The notes: generated from the letters alone by a model not told the origin. DNA of 58,750 nucleotides from Burkholderiales bacterium (GCA_027484315.1 JAIXTE010000101.1:1-58750), one strand, 5' to 3'. Counted from the stretch's first letter, positions 50,212 through 58,479 are shown. Translations and numbers: made by a program.

Positions 50212-51204
50212 TTGAAGGCCTTGCTTGAAGGGTTTTTTAGCAACTTCAAGCACGATGAATCACCGCCTGCCAGTTTCGTCGTTGCGTATTCGGGTGGTGT
50301 GGATTCCACGGTGCTGCTTCACGCCGTTCAGGCCTTGCGCGTGCCCGTGCATGCGGTGCATGTCAACCACGGCCTTCAATCCAGCGCCGACGATTGGGAG
50401 TTGCATTGCAAAACCCAATGCAAAAAGTTGGGTGTGCCGTTCACCGCTTTGCGGGTGGACGTGCACCAAGGAAATGATGGCCTTGAGGGCGCAGCCCGCC
50501 TTGCCCGTTACCGTACCATTTTTGAATGGATGAAGTTGCAAGGCCACACGGTATTGCTGTGTGCGCACCACCAGGATGATCAGCTTGAAACCGTGTTGCT
50601 TCAGTTGTTACGCGGGTCGGGCTTGCGCGGGGTCGGGGGCATGCGGGCGTTGGGCCCAGTCGGTGTTGATCGCCACTTGCATCCAGAACTGCGGCTGGGG
50701 CGACCTTTGCTGGCTTGCAGCAAGGCTGACATTCTGAACTACGCCCGGGAACATCAACTGGGCCATATTGTAGACCCCAGCAATGAAGACATCACTTTGC
50801 GCCGCAACTGGGTTCGACACGAGTTGTTGCCCAGCTTGGCTGAACACTTTCCACAAAGCCCAAAGGCCTTGTTGCAACTGGCGGCGCATTTTCAGGCACA
50901 CTATTCAGGCGTAGATGCCCAAGTCGATGAGACCATGCAGCACGTGGTTGCTCCCGACGGCGACTTGCAAGTCGGACCTTGGTTGGTGCTTGATGACATC
51001 AAGCAGGTGAACACATTGCGCCATTGGTTATTGGGGCAGGGTGTGCGTTGTGGCAAATTGAAGCTGCTTGAACTGGCTCGGCAACTTCGGATCGGGAAGG
51101 GTGGTGTGAGGCAAGTCAACAAAGGCTGGGTGGTCAAAGTGAGCAAAGGCTGCGCCCGGCTGCAACATACCCAACAAAAGGACACAGGTCTTGAACAGCA
51201 ATGA
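50212..51204 (+). CDS. tilS: tRNA(Ile)-lysidine synthase
   Basis: Changes the wobble cytidine of the tRNA-Ile(CAU) precursor to lysidine, so that it reads AUA. The 330-residue protein has the N-type PP-loop VAYSGGVDSTVLLHA (residues about 23-37), VHVNHGLQ, CAHHQDDQLETVLLQLLRGSG and the NWVRHELLP segment. It is shorter than E. coli TilS (about 430 residues), with a small C-terminal domain, which is common in betaproteobacteria. Its TTG start directly follows the accA stop, with no spacer. Confidence 0.95.
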   Translation: MKALLEGFFSNFKHDESPPASFVVAYSGGVDSTVLLHAVQALRVPVHAVHVNHGLQSSADDWELHCKTQCKKLGVPFTALRVDVHQGNDGLEGAARLARYRTIFEWMKLQGHTVLLCAHHQDDQLETVLLQLLRGSGLRGVGGMRALGPVGVDRHLHPELRLGRPLLACSKADILNYAREHQLGHIVDPSNEDITLRRNWVRHELLPSLAEHFPQSPKALLQLAAHFQAHYSGVDAQVDETMQHVVAPDGDLQVGPWLVLDDIKQVNTLRHWLLGQGVRCGKLKLLELARQLRIGKGGVRQVNKGWVVKVSKGCARLQHTQQKDTGLEQQ

Positions 51205-52129
51205 CGTGACTGAGAGTATTGGCAACATTGATCCGGAAACAGTGGCGCAATGGCTGGAAAAAAGCGGCGACTACAAGGTGCTGCGCCGCATTCAAATGCG
51301 CGAACGTTTCGGTGGGCCGATCAGCAGCCCCGTCAAGGTGCTGGTGGTGGACACTGAAACCACTGGCCTTGATTTTGCCACGTGCGAGGTGATTGAGGTC
51401 GGTGCGCTGCTGGTGGAAGTGGATCCGGATACCGGAGAAGTGGGAGCTGTGCTGGGCAGCTTTGGCGGGCTTGAAGAGCCAAAGGAGCCCATTTCCCCCG
51501 AGAATTCTGCCATTCATGGCATTACCAACGAGATGGTCAAAGGGCAAACCTTTGACGAGCCAGCTTTGAAGGCTTTGTGCAATGAGGCTGTACTTTTTGT
51601 CGCTCACAATGCGGCCTTTGACAAGCCTTTCATGCTACGTCGCTTCCCTTGGCTTGAAAAAACCACTTGGGCCTGCACCTTCCGGGAATTGCCCTGGACC
51701 CAGGAAAGTTATTCGGGCCGAAAGCTGGAATATCTGTTGTCCGACTGCGGCTTTTTTCACGGCGCGCACCGTGCCGTGGAAGATTGCAACGCGCTGCTTC
51801 ATGTACTCGCCCAACCTTTGAAAACCTCTCAGCGCATGCCGTTCCAAGTGTTGTTCGACAGCGCCAATGAATCGATTTATCAAATCGCTGCGCTGAAAGC
51901 ACCGTTTGAAAAGAAGGATTTTCTGAAATCCAGGGGGTTTCGCTGGAATGCCAGTGACCGGGTTTGGGAATACGAAGCGGTGGGTTTTTCGGAAGGCAAG
52001 GAAGTGATCGAATGGTTGCGTGAGCAGGTGTACTGTACCAAGGATAAAATCATGTTGGGCTTTCGAATTCAGGCAGGCGTAGACCGTTATTCAGGCACCG
52101 AGTTGAAGCAACAGTTCAAAGAGGTTTAA
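51191..52129 (+). CDS. DnaQ-like 3'-5' exonuclease with extra C-terminal module
   Basis: A 312-residue DEDDh exonuclease, often annotated as a DNA polymerase III epsilon-like protein. The catalytic motifs are intact: VVDTETTGLDF (Exo I), HNAAFDKPFM (Exo II) and HRAVEDCNAL (Exo III, with its His). The last 80 residues hold a segment KKDFLKSRGFRWNASDRVWEYE that resembles the small GxRWD-type domains found next to nucleases and toxins. The start is TTG at 51191 (AGG 3 nt away); a GTG at 51206 is also possible. It overlaps tilS by 14 nt. Confidence 0.9.
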   Translation: MNSNDVTESIGNIDPETVAQWLEKSGDYKVLRRIQMRERFGGPISSPVKVLVVDTETTGLDFATCEVIEVGALLVEVDPDTGEVGAVLGSFGGLEEPKEPISPENSAIHGITNEMVKGQTFDEPALKALCNEAVLFVAHNAAFDKPFMLRRFPWLEKTTWACTFRELPWTQESYSGRKLEYLLSDCGFFHGAHRAVEDCNALLHVLAQPLKTSQRMPFQVLFDSANESIYQIAALKAPFEKKDFLKSRGFRWNASDRVWEYEAVGFSEGKEVIEWLREQVYCTKDKIMLGFRIQAGVDRYSGTELKQQFKEV

Positions 52130-52133
52130 GCAC

Positions 52134-53813
52134 TTGCCCGCAATTGTCTACCCTTCAGACACCAGCGCCTTGGCGCTGGATGGTGCACAGGCCCGGGAGC
52201 GGGATGTGTTGTTGCAGTTGCAGGAACAATTGCCAGAGAGTTTCACGGTCTACCACGGAATTCACTGGTCGCGCATTGAGCACGGCCTGACCGTGACAGG
52301 CCGAATCCAGTTTCTGGTACTGGGCCCCAGTGGCACTGTGTTCATCATATTGATGAAAACCGGCTTGATGAAAGTTGAGGAAGGCCGCGTGTTCAAGCAA
52401 CTGGGTGAGCAGCGCCAGGATGTATTTCATGCCTTGGCCGAGCAGGGTGCCTTGCTGGCTCAAAAGTTTCGTCAGCAGCATGCCGTGAATTTGCAATTTG
52501 AGCCGATTTTTTATTGTCCCGATTTCACCGTGCATGACGCCACGGGTTTAACCGTGAATGCAGAGCGCGTAGTGGACGCTCGCAGAAAAGACGAATTGGC
52601 TTCACTTCTTCAAACGATTGATTCCAGCGTGCAGGCGCCGTTGGACAAAACACGCAACAGACTGATTCATTCCTTTTTGTGCAACGTACTGAACCTCGTG
52701 CCGGAAGTGGGGGCGCTTGCTCAGGCTGCAGAAACACTGGTAACGCGTCTTTCCCATGGCCTGGAGCAGTGGGTTGCACGGCTCAGTTTCGAGCCCTTTC
52801 GCTTGCGTGTCAGTGGCACCGCGGGCAGTGGCAAGTCTCAACTGGCTTTTGCAGAGCTTCAGAGAAATCACACGCTGAAAGCCCGTTCATTGTATGTGTG
52901 TTACAACCGGCCTTTGTCTTCTCACATGGCGCAGCAGGTTCGTGGCGCTGATTTGATGGGTGCAGCTGTATTCAATTTTCACGCCTTGTGCGACCGCATG
53001 TTGCGCGACGCCGGGCAGGAAGTGGATTATTCCGCACCTGGAGTATTTGGCCGTTTGGCCGAGCAGGTTCTGGCAACACCATTGGACAAGCGCTGGGTGT
53101 TTGATTCAATCGTGGTGGATGAAGGGCAGGACTTTGACCAAAGCTGGCTGCCAGTTCTTCACCGTTGCGCGCATGCCGGAACCCGCTGGCTTTGGCTGGA
53201 AGATCCGATTCAAAACCTGTATGGCAAACCAACTATCAACTTGCCGGGTTGGGTGAATTTGCACACGCCCATGAATTTCCGAAATCCGAAACGTGTTGTG
53301 CAGGCTTTGCTGTTGATGCAGCAAGCATTTCAGTTCGAGTCGCAACTGGTTCTGGATGTGGAAGCAGCTTGCCCACTGGAAGGCTTGCCGCTGGAGTTTT
53401 TTGAGTATGACAGCGACGAGGCCCTGTTGACGCAAACTGCCAAAGCCATTACGGCCTGCTTGAGGCATGGTTTTGCGCGAGACCAGATTGCGGTGCTCAG
53501 CATGCGGGGACACGAAAAGTCCAGAATTCTGGCCCAAGCCAGTTTGGGGCCGCACAGCCTGAGACATTTCACGGGTCGCTATGACACGCATGGCAGCCAG
53601 ATTTTTACCGAAGGCAATGTACACGCAGAATCGGTTTACCGATTCAAGGGGCAATCAGCGCAAGCAGTGGTGGTGACCGAGTTGGCTTTTGAAGATTTTA
53701 CTGAGGCCGATTTCCGGAAACTGTTTGTCGCCATGACCCGGGCCAAACTGTTACTGGTGCTGGTGGGTCAATCTGACACCATGGAGAAGCTACGCCGCGC
53801 CATTCACGGTTGA
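52134..53813 (+). CDS. UvrD-like SF1 helicase with degenerate NERD-type N-terminal domain
   Basis: A 559-residue ATP-dependent helicase or ATPase. The N-terminal 160 residues resemble a NERD (nuclease-related) domain, with RIQFLVLGPSGTVFII and a following lysine, but the usual catalytic acid positions hold Gln (residue 59) and hydrophobic residues, so nuclease activity is doubtful. The helicase core has Walker A GTAGSGKS (228-235), VVDEGQDF (327-334, motif II), and a motif VI-like VAMTRAKLLLVLVG near the end. The start is TTG at 52134 with AGAGG 9 nt upstream. It converges on the next gene with a 10-nt overlap. Confidence 0.88.
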   Translation: MPAIVYPSDTSALALDGAQARERDVLLQLQEQLPESFTVYHGIHWSRIEHGLTVTGRIQFLVLGPSGTVFIILMKTGLMKVEEGRVFKQLGEQRQDVFHALAEQGALLAQKFRQQHAVNLQFEPIFYCPDFTVHDATGLTVNAERVVDARRKDELASLLQTIDSSVQAPLDKTRNRLIHSFLCNVLNLVPEVGALAQAAETLVTRLSHGLEQWVARLSFEPFRLRVSGTAGSGKSQLAFAELQRNHTLKARSLYVCYNRPLSSHMAQQVRGADLMGAAVFNFHALCDRMLRDAGQEVDYSAPGVFGRLAEQVLATPLDKRWVFDSIVVDEGQDFDQSWLPVLHRCAHAGTRWLWLEDPIQNLYGKPTINLPGWVNLHTPMNFRNPKRVVQALLLMQQAFQFESQLVLDVEAACPLEGLPLEFFEYDSDEALLTQTAKAITACLRHGFARDQIAVLSMRGHEKSRILAQASLGPHSLRHFTGRYDTHGSQIFTEGNVHAESVYRFKGQSAQAVVVTELAFEDFTEADFRKLFVAMTRAKLLLVLVGQSDTMEKLRRAIHG

Positions 53814-54298
53814 ATTTGCCAGGAGCCCTTGCTGGGCGAGCACACCTCGCCGCGAAACTTTTTCTTTTCCCCGTTCACAATCGTGACGCCCAGAAACGTG
53901 CGACACGTGTCTGATTTCGCACCCGGTGACAAATACACCCCTACACCATTGACCGGGTTCAGCCAGCGCACCGCCTGCCCCGAAGGCACCAACTCCATGG
54001 TGTGTCCAAAACAATGAGAATCAACGGCGAGTGCATCAACCAGAGTGGATTGAGGAAATATGGATTGAAATGCAGGACCAGACTGGACAAGTGCCATTTG
54101 TTCAACCAAGGTGCCTTTCAATGCTTCCCCTTGGACCCCTTTTGCATCGCATTGACCACGCAATACACCAAAATCGCTGTTCCAGCCTTTACCCGTGTAT
54201 CCAATGAAATTTCTTGCGTTCGCTGATTGAGCAGACAATGCGCTTAGAAGAGCAAGCAGGCAAAGAACAGTGTTAAGACGTACTTTGGCATTGGACAT
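53804..54298 (-). CDS. Exported protein with 17-kDa surface-antigen-like domain
   Basis: A 164-residue product. I start it at ATG 54298 because the following segment (SNAKVRLNTVLCLLALLSALSAQSANA) is a good signal peptide; longer frames have no ribosome-binding site, and this start lacks a clear one too. The C-terminal half (DSHCFGHTMELVPSGQAVRW, then WQIQP at the end, with a CRTF and EVCSP pair) resembles the RT0821/Lpp0805 surface-antigen family, which packs into the outer envelope. Function is unknown. Its stop overlaps the end of the helicase gene by 10 nt. Confidence 0.65.
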   Translation of the reverse strand: MSNAKVRLNTVLCLLALLSALSAQSANARNFIGYTGKGWNSDFGVLRGQCDAKGVQGEALKGTLVEQMALVQSGPAFQSIFPQSTLVDALAVDSHCFGHTMELVPSGQAVRWLNPVNGVGVYLSPGAKSDTCRTFLGVTIVNGEKKKFRGEVCSPSKGSWQIQP

Positions 54299-54427
54299 GG
54301 AGGGATACTGAACGGGGCAGCCTGATGACATTGATAAAAACGGTGTATGCACATGTTTAGTTGACTCAAAGAGTGTATCTTTTTCTGTGTAAAAAAACAC
54401 GACAAGCTACCCTGGAGACCGCACAAA

Positions 54428-56197
54428 ATGACAGCGCGAGACAAAACTGTATCCGCTTTTGACATCGCGAAAGGGGCATTGGCCTTTTTGCCCGACATGC
54501 CGAAGGTATTGCCTTCTCTGGCCAGCCTCGCTTTGCTTCGCCCGCAGTCGAGAAAGTCCCTCGGTTTGTTGTTTCAGGAAACCGCCAACAAACATTCAAA
54601 ACGGGTATTTCTCCGCAGTGGTGATCAATGCTGGACGTACGCACAAGCCAACGCCATTTGTAACCAGATGGCGAGGGGCTTGATGTCCATGGGGATCAGT
54701 CAGGGTGATACCGTGGGTTTGTTGTCAGCCAATCGCCCTGAGACACTTCTGGCAGTCATTGCCTGTGCAAAGTTGGGAGCCGTGGCTGCCTTGTTGAACA
54801 TCAATCAGCAAGGAGCGGTGCAGATTCACAGCTTGAATCTGGTCAAGCCAAGGCTTGTTCTGGCTTGCGACAAGGGGTTGGAGATCATCAAGTCTCTGGA
54901 TGTTGGGCAACATGAAGTACTTAGAAACACGGAAGTTTTGTCGCTTCAGGCAGAAAGTCCTGATTTGCGGGTTAGCGATTTTCGCAGTGCATGGTTTACC
55001 CAGCCCGATCACAACCTGGCGCACACGGCCCAAATTGTGGCCAGTTCGCCCTGTTTTTACATTTTTACTTCCGGCACAACCGGTTTGCCGAAGGCCTCTG
55101 TAATGAGCCATTACCGTTGGCTTCAAGCGGCCAGCGGGATGAACAGTGCCGTTCGATTGAATTCAGAAGATGTGTTCTATTGCTGTTTGCCCTTGTATCA
55201 CAACAATGCCTTGACGGTATCGCTCGGCGTCGTGCTGGCTGCTGGGGCTTGCTTTGCACTGGATGAAAAATTCAGTGCAAGCAAATTCTGGCAGCGCATT
55301 TCGCATTACCAGGCCACCGCTTTCTGCTACATCGGCGAATTGCTGCGTTATTTGCTGAATCAACCCGAGAAGATGGAGGATCAGAATCACGAGATCCGGC
55401 TGATTCTGGGTAACGGCTTGCGCCCTGAAATCTGGGGTGATTTTGAAAACCGTTTCGGCATCCATCATATTTTTGAATTTTACGGCGCCAGTGAATCCAA
55501 CCTGGGTTTCATGAATGCCTTCGGCTTGAGGGAAACGGTGGGTTTTTGCCCCATGCCGTTTGAGGTGGTGGCTTGTGACCCGGATACCGAGCAGGTGGTT
55601 CGCAACCCGCGTGGCTTTTGTACCTCGGTTGAACGGGGGCAGGTGGGTTTGTTGATCAGTGAAGTCACGGATCTGCGCCCCTTTGATGGATACACTGACC
55701 CAAAAGCCAACGAAGGAAAACTGTTGCGCAACGTCTTTGAGATCGGCGATTGCTGGTTCAACTCCGGCGATCTGGTTCGCAGGCAGGGTTGGCAACATAT
55801 TCAGTTCGTGGACCGGCTGGGAGACACATTTCGCTGGAAAGGAGAAAACGTGGCCACGTCAGAAGTGGAAGGGGTGTTGGCCAAACTGTCTTTTCTGGAA
55901 CATGCCGTGGTGTACGGCGTGAAACTGGAAGGTTTCGATGGGCGTGCCGGTATGGCTGCCGTGTCAGTGAAGCCGGGTTGTACGCTTGACCTGGTTGAGA
56001 TGGCCCGTCACCTGCTTGCAAACCTGCCAGCCTATGCTGTGCCGCAGTTTGTGCGCGAGTTAAACGGGGTGGAAACCACTGGCACGTTCAAGTATCAGAA
56101 GGTGCAGTTGAAAAAGGAGGGCATTGATCAAAGCCTGTTTGCTGATCCGGTTTATCGATTCAATGCGATCAGCCAAGCTTATGATCACCTTGCCTGA
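54428..56197 (+). CDS. Long/very-long-chain acyl-CoA synthetase (FATP-like)
   Basis: A 589-residue ANL-superfamily enzyme that activates fatty acids to acyl-CoA with ATP. The AMP-binding motif YIFTSGTTGLPKAS (residues about 212-225), EFYGASESN, the GDCWFNSGDLVRRQ hinge region and FRWKGENVAT (the FATP form of the A8 motif) are all visible. These variants match the FATP/FadD6 group rather than the FadD of E. coli, which suggests very long or unusual acyl chains. GGAG lies 10 nt before the ATG. It converges on the lipase gene with a 13-nt overlap. Confidence 0.92.
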   Translation: MTARDKTVSAFDIAKGALAFLPDMPKVLPSLASLALLRPQSRKSLGLLFQETANKHSKRVFLRSGDQCWTYAQANAICNQMARGLMSMGISQGDTVGLLSANRPETLLAVIACAKLGAVAALLNINQQGAVQIHSLNLVKPRLVLACDKGLEIIKSLDVGQHEVLRNTEVLSLQAESPDLRVSDFRSAWFTQPDHNLAHTAQIVASSPCFYIFTSGTTGLPKASVMSHYRWLQAASGMNSAVRLNSEDVFYCCLPLYHNNALTVSLGVVLAAGACFALDEKFSASKFWQRISHYQATAFCYIGELLRYLLNQPEKMEDQNHEIRLILGNGLRPEIWGDFENRFGIHHIFEFYGASESNLGFMNAFGLRETVGFCPMPFEVVACDPDTEQVVRNPRGFCTSVERGQVGLLISEVTDLRPFDGYTDPKANEGKLLRNVFEIGDCWFNSGDLVRRQGWQHIQFVDRLGDTFRWKGENVATSEVEGVLAKLSFLEHAVVYGVKLEGFDGRAGMAAVSVKPGCTLDLVEMARHLLANLPAYAVPQFVRELNGVETTGTFKYQKVQLKKEGIDQSLFADPVYRFNAISQAYDHLA

Positions 56198-57060
56198 ACT
56201 TGCTGCGTACTGGGCCGAGCTTGCTCGCCTTTGACAAGGCGGGTGATCATCCCGATTGAATCCCTGTCGTACAGCATGCCGCTGTGCGACACCCGCTTGC
56301 CAGGGAATACGTCCTGAATATAAATATTCTGTACCCCTGGCTCTTGCACAAACTGCTTTTCAACGGGCAAAACCACCAGATCATTTTTGGTGACGACGAT
56401 GCTGTATTGCACCCCTGGAACGGTAATTGGCCCGTTTTGTAAACGGCGCATCAATTCGGATTTTGGGTGTTGGTCTGCGCAAGCCAAACAGTATTCCACC
56501 AGTGTGCGATCCGGTGTTTTCGCGATGGATGTGCCATTCACGCTGGGTGCCAAGGCCACAAATCGATCAACATGTTTCGAGCCTTCCAACATTTTCAGGT
56601 AATAAAAGCCGATCAGCCCGCCTTGTGAATGTCCTATCAGGGTCACTTTGTCACGACCGGTTGCTGTTTTCACTGAAATCACGAAATCGGCGATGCGTTG
56701 TGCAGAATCATCTACCGCGCCAACTCCCTGAAACCAATCGCCTGCTTTGGCTGCACCAAAATCCATGGAGTACACGCACAGCGATTCATTGGCAAGGGCA
56801 GGGCCCAGTGCGCCATATGAATACATGGTTGTGGAAAATGTACCGTGTATCAACACCACCGGGTTTTGACCTGCAGAGGGCTGACACGACCAGTTGTTCA
56901 CGCCATCTGGCATGGATTGGCCGCCTACCACCTTGCTGATGAAGGAACTTGTCCAGTTGGTCTTGGTGTTGTACTGGCCGGGTGCCTGGCTTGTGCTGCA
57001 CGCGCTTAAACCCAATGGGGCAAGGACACAGGCAAGTAGCAATGCTTTGAATGATGTCAT
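56185..57060 (-). CDS. Lipoprotein lipase / esterase (alpha/beta hydrolase, class 2 lipase type)
   Basis: A 291-residue secreted or membrane-attached alpha/beta hydrolase. The start at ATG 57060 gives a lipoprotein signal peptide ending in LSAC at Cys21; a TTG 12 nt upstream is also possible and neither has a clear ribosome-binding site. The oxyanion segment VVLIHGTFS, the nucleophile elbow LIGHSQGGLIG, a later aspartate (TKNDLVVLP) and a histidine (VSHSGMLYD) form a complete catalytic triad. Similar enzymes hydrolyse triacylglycerols or esters. It faces the acyl-CoA synthetase, a natural partner for fatty-acid uptake. Confidence 0.88.
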   Translation of the reverse strand: MTSFKALLLACVLAPLGLSACSTSQAPGQYNTKTNWTSSFISKVVGGQSMPDGVNNWSCQPSAGQNPVVLIHGTFSTTMYSYGALGPALANESLCVYSMDFGAAKAGDWFQGVGAVDDSAQRIADFVISVKTATGRDKVTLIGHSQGGLIGFYYLKMLEGSKHVDRFVALAPSVNGTSIAKTPDRTLVEYCLACADQHPKSELMRRLQNGPITVPGVQYSIVVTKNDLVVLPVEKQFVQEPGVQNIYIQDVFPGKRVSHSGMLYDRDSIGMITRLVKGEQARPSTQQVQAR

Positions 57061-57096
57061 GGCGTGATTCAATGGCGAATATTGATCGATCTCGGT

Positions 57097-57561
57097 CTAT
57101 AACCAGAATTGAAGCAAAGGATTCTGTATTGCGCCAGCAAACAAATAGAGGGTTCCTCCAATTTCACAGAGGATCAGCGCCACCATGAAAACCATGAGCC
57201 CGGCGCGTGGCATGGCATGGCGCCCCATGCGGTGTGGCTGACGCAATTGGTTGTCGGGTCCGTTCAATGCAGCCTGCAGAAGGTAACCGAGCACAGCCAA
57301 GGCAAAAAATACAATCACAAGCACAACGGCGACGAAATTGGATGAGGGGCTGTAAACGCTGAAATAGCTCAATGCCGCCAGAACAAGGCATGCGAAGCCG
57401 TACATCAGGCTTGCCCGGTGGGCGATGTCCACATAAGGGTGGGCCAGACCTTGAGGGCTTTTCCACATTTGTATGAACTTCCAGAGTCCGCTAAACAGGC
57501 CGGTCGAGAGAAATGCACCTGCTGCAACAATTGCAAATGCGGAGGCTGAACTTAAGGACAT
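57097..57561 (-). CDS. Four-helix integral membrane protein of unknown function
   Basis: A 154-residue protein with four hydrophobic segments: SAFAIVAAGAFLSTGLFSGL (residues about 6-25), SLMYGFACLVLAALSYFSV (about 50-68), FVAVVLVIVFFALAVLGYLL (about 74-94) and GLMVFMVALILCEIGGTLYL (about 122-142). The start at ATG 57561 has AAGG 8 nt upstream (GAAGGTATCTGT), so I reject a 96-residue longer frame that would run through the opposite small gene. I do not recognise a family; conserved features are few (HRASLMYGFACLVL). It is divergent from the 41-residue ORF. Confidence 0.8.
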   Translation of the reverse strand: MSLSSASAFAIVAAGAFLSTGLFSGLWKFIQMWKSPQGLAHPYVDIAHRASLMYGFACLVLAALSYFSVYSPSSNFVAVVLVIVFFALAVLGYLLQAALNGPDNQLRQPHRMGRHAMPRAGLMVFMVALILCEIGGTLYLFAGAIQNPLLQFWL

Positions 57562-57693
57562 ACAGATACCTTCGAATGGGTTGAAGAGGGTAGTCGGAAA
57601 AGGTGGCCCTTGTTGTGGTAAAGACAAGCCGTTCTTTTTGAACTCAAATGTACTTATTAACACACCATTATTGAAGTACAGGAGGCGCGGCGA

Positions 57694-57819
57694 ATGGATG
57701 ATTTTACAAACAAATTGGCAGACCTGCACATGCCGGTTGAGAAGGATTCTCGACGTGATTGGGTGGTGGGCGTATTGGGCAGCAGTTTTTGTTATGGCCT
57801 GATTTTGTGGTTGTGTTAA
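57694..57819 (+). CDS. Small 41-residue predicted membrane protein (newly noticed)
   Basis: An ORF of 41 codons beginning DDFTNKLADLHMPVE. Its ribosome-binding site is unusually good: AGGAGG at 57680-57685, 8 nt before the ATG. The product has a charged N-terminal part (residues 1-22) and a hydrophobic C-terminal helix (WVVGVLGSSFCYGLILWLC, residues 23-41), so it should sit in the membrane. A terminator follows 18 nt later. It is divergent from the four-helix protein gene. I know no family; the strong start signal and the terminator are the case for it being real. Confidence 0.6.
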   Translation: MDDFTNKLADLHMPVEKDSRRDWVVGVLGSSFCYGLILWLC

Positions 57820-57836
57820 CCGCGGGCAGAAAATAA

Positions 57837-57870
57837 AAAAAACCCTCAAAATGAATCGAGGGGTTTTCTT
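57837..57870. terminator. Bidirectional terminator between the small ORF and the phasin gene
   Basis: AAAACCCTC (57839-57847) pairs with GAGGG...TTTT (57858-57867), with one bulged G and a 10-nt loop. T residues follow on the plus side and A residues precede it, so it can end both the small plus-strand ORF and the minus-strand phasin transcript. A second weak stem AAAGCC/GGCTTT lies at 57875-57898. Confidence 0.8.
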
Positions 57871-57903
57871 CTCAAAGCCCAGCTCAAGCCAGGCTTTGCC
57901 TCA

Positions 57904-58479
57904 TTACACAGATGCCTTGGGGGCAGCAGCAGCACGCTTGGCGCGTGGGGCAGCAGCTTTCTTGGCGGCAGGCTTCTTGGCTGCTTTTTTGGCAGTTGCT
58001 TCGCCTTTCACGCCGATCTTCTCGAACAACTGGGCGGCAATCTGCTCAGCTTGTTCGATGGCAGGCTTCAGTGTTTCATTTTTTTTTGCTTGTTCCAAAG
58101 CGCTCACACCCATGGTGATTGCGTTTTCTGTCAAAGACTCGGCTTGTGACAGGGCCAAGGCGGCGTAGGAAAAACCCTTGTCGATTACAACTGGCAGTTG
58201 CTGTTCGAACAGTTCAACACCCTTCTGTGTGTAAACCTGGCTTACACCCACTACTTTTTCCAAGCCTTGCTTGATCTCGGTGCGTGCGTTGACTACAACT
58301 GGCTTGTCAGCCAATGGCAGCTTTTCAGCGGCTGTGAATGCATTGCCCAAACCTTGTGACAGCAAGCCAAACTGGGCTTGTACCAAGCTGTTCAAGGCCT
58401 TGGCAGCAACCTGGTGCTGGTTCTTCAGTTCGGTGTTGGTCTTGGTCAGCAGCTCAGCAGTTTTTTCGAATGCGTACAT
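57904..58479 (-). CDS. Phasin family protein with Lys/Ala-rich histone-like tail
   Basis: Phasins coat polyhydroxyalkanoate (PHA) granules. The start at ATG 58479 (YAFEKTAELLTKTN) has AAGGAG 7 nt upstream and gives 191 residues; a longer frame has no ribosome-binding site. The body (about 1-160) is helical and Ala/Gln/Leu-rich, like phasins of betaproteobacteria. Residues 161-191 form a basic tail (AKKAAKKPAAKKAAAPRAKR) like histone H1 or the DNA-binding end of PhaM. PHA storage is inferred from the family; no PHA synthase gene lies in this window. Confidence 0.9.
   Translation of the reverse strand: MYAFEKTAELLTKTNTELKNQHQVAAKALNSLVQAQFGLLSQGLGNAFTAAEKLPLADKPVVVNARTEIKQGLEKVVGVSQVYTQKGVELFEQQLPVVIDKGFSYAALALSQAESLTENAITMGVSALEQAKKNETLKPAIEQAEQIAAQLFEKIGVKGEATAKKAAKKPAAKKAAAPRAKRAAAAPKASV

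Noticed and set aside
51191-53813. Phage-defence module made of exonuclease and NERD-like helicase
   Set aside because: The genes continue a housekeeping run (accA, tilS), have the same base composition, and no other defence or mobile gene is near.
57562-57849. 96-residue N-terminal extension of the four-helix membrane protein
   Set aside because: It has no ribosome-binding site, reads through a terminator and is antisense to the small ORF; AAGG is placed properly before the ATG at 57561.
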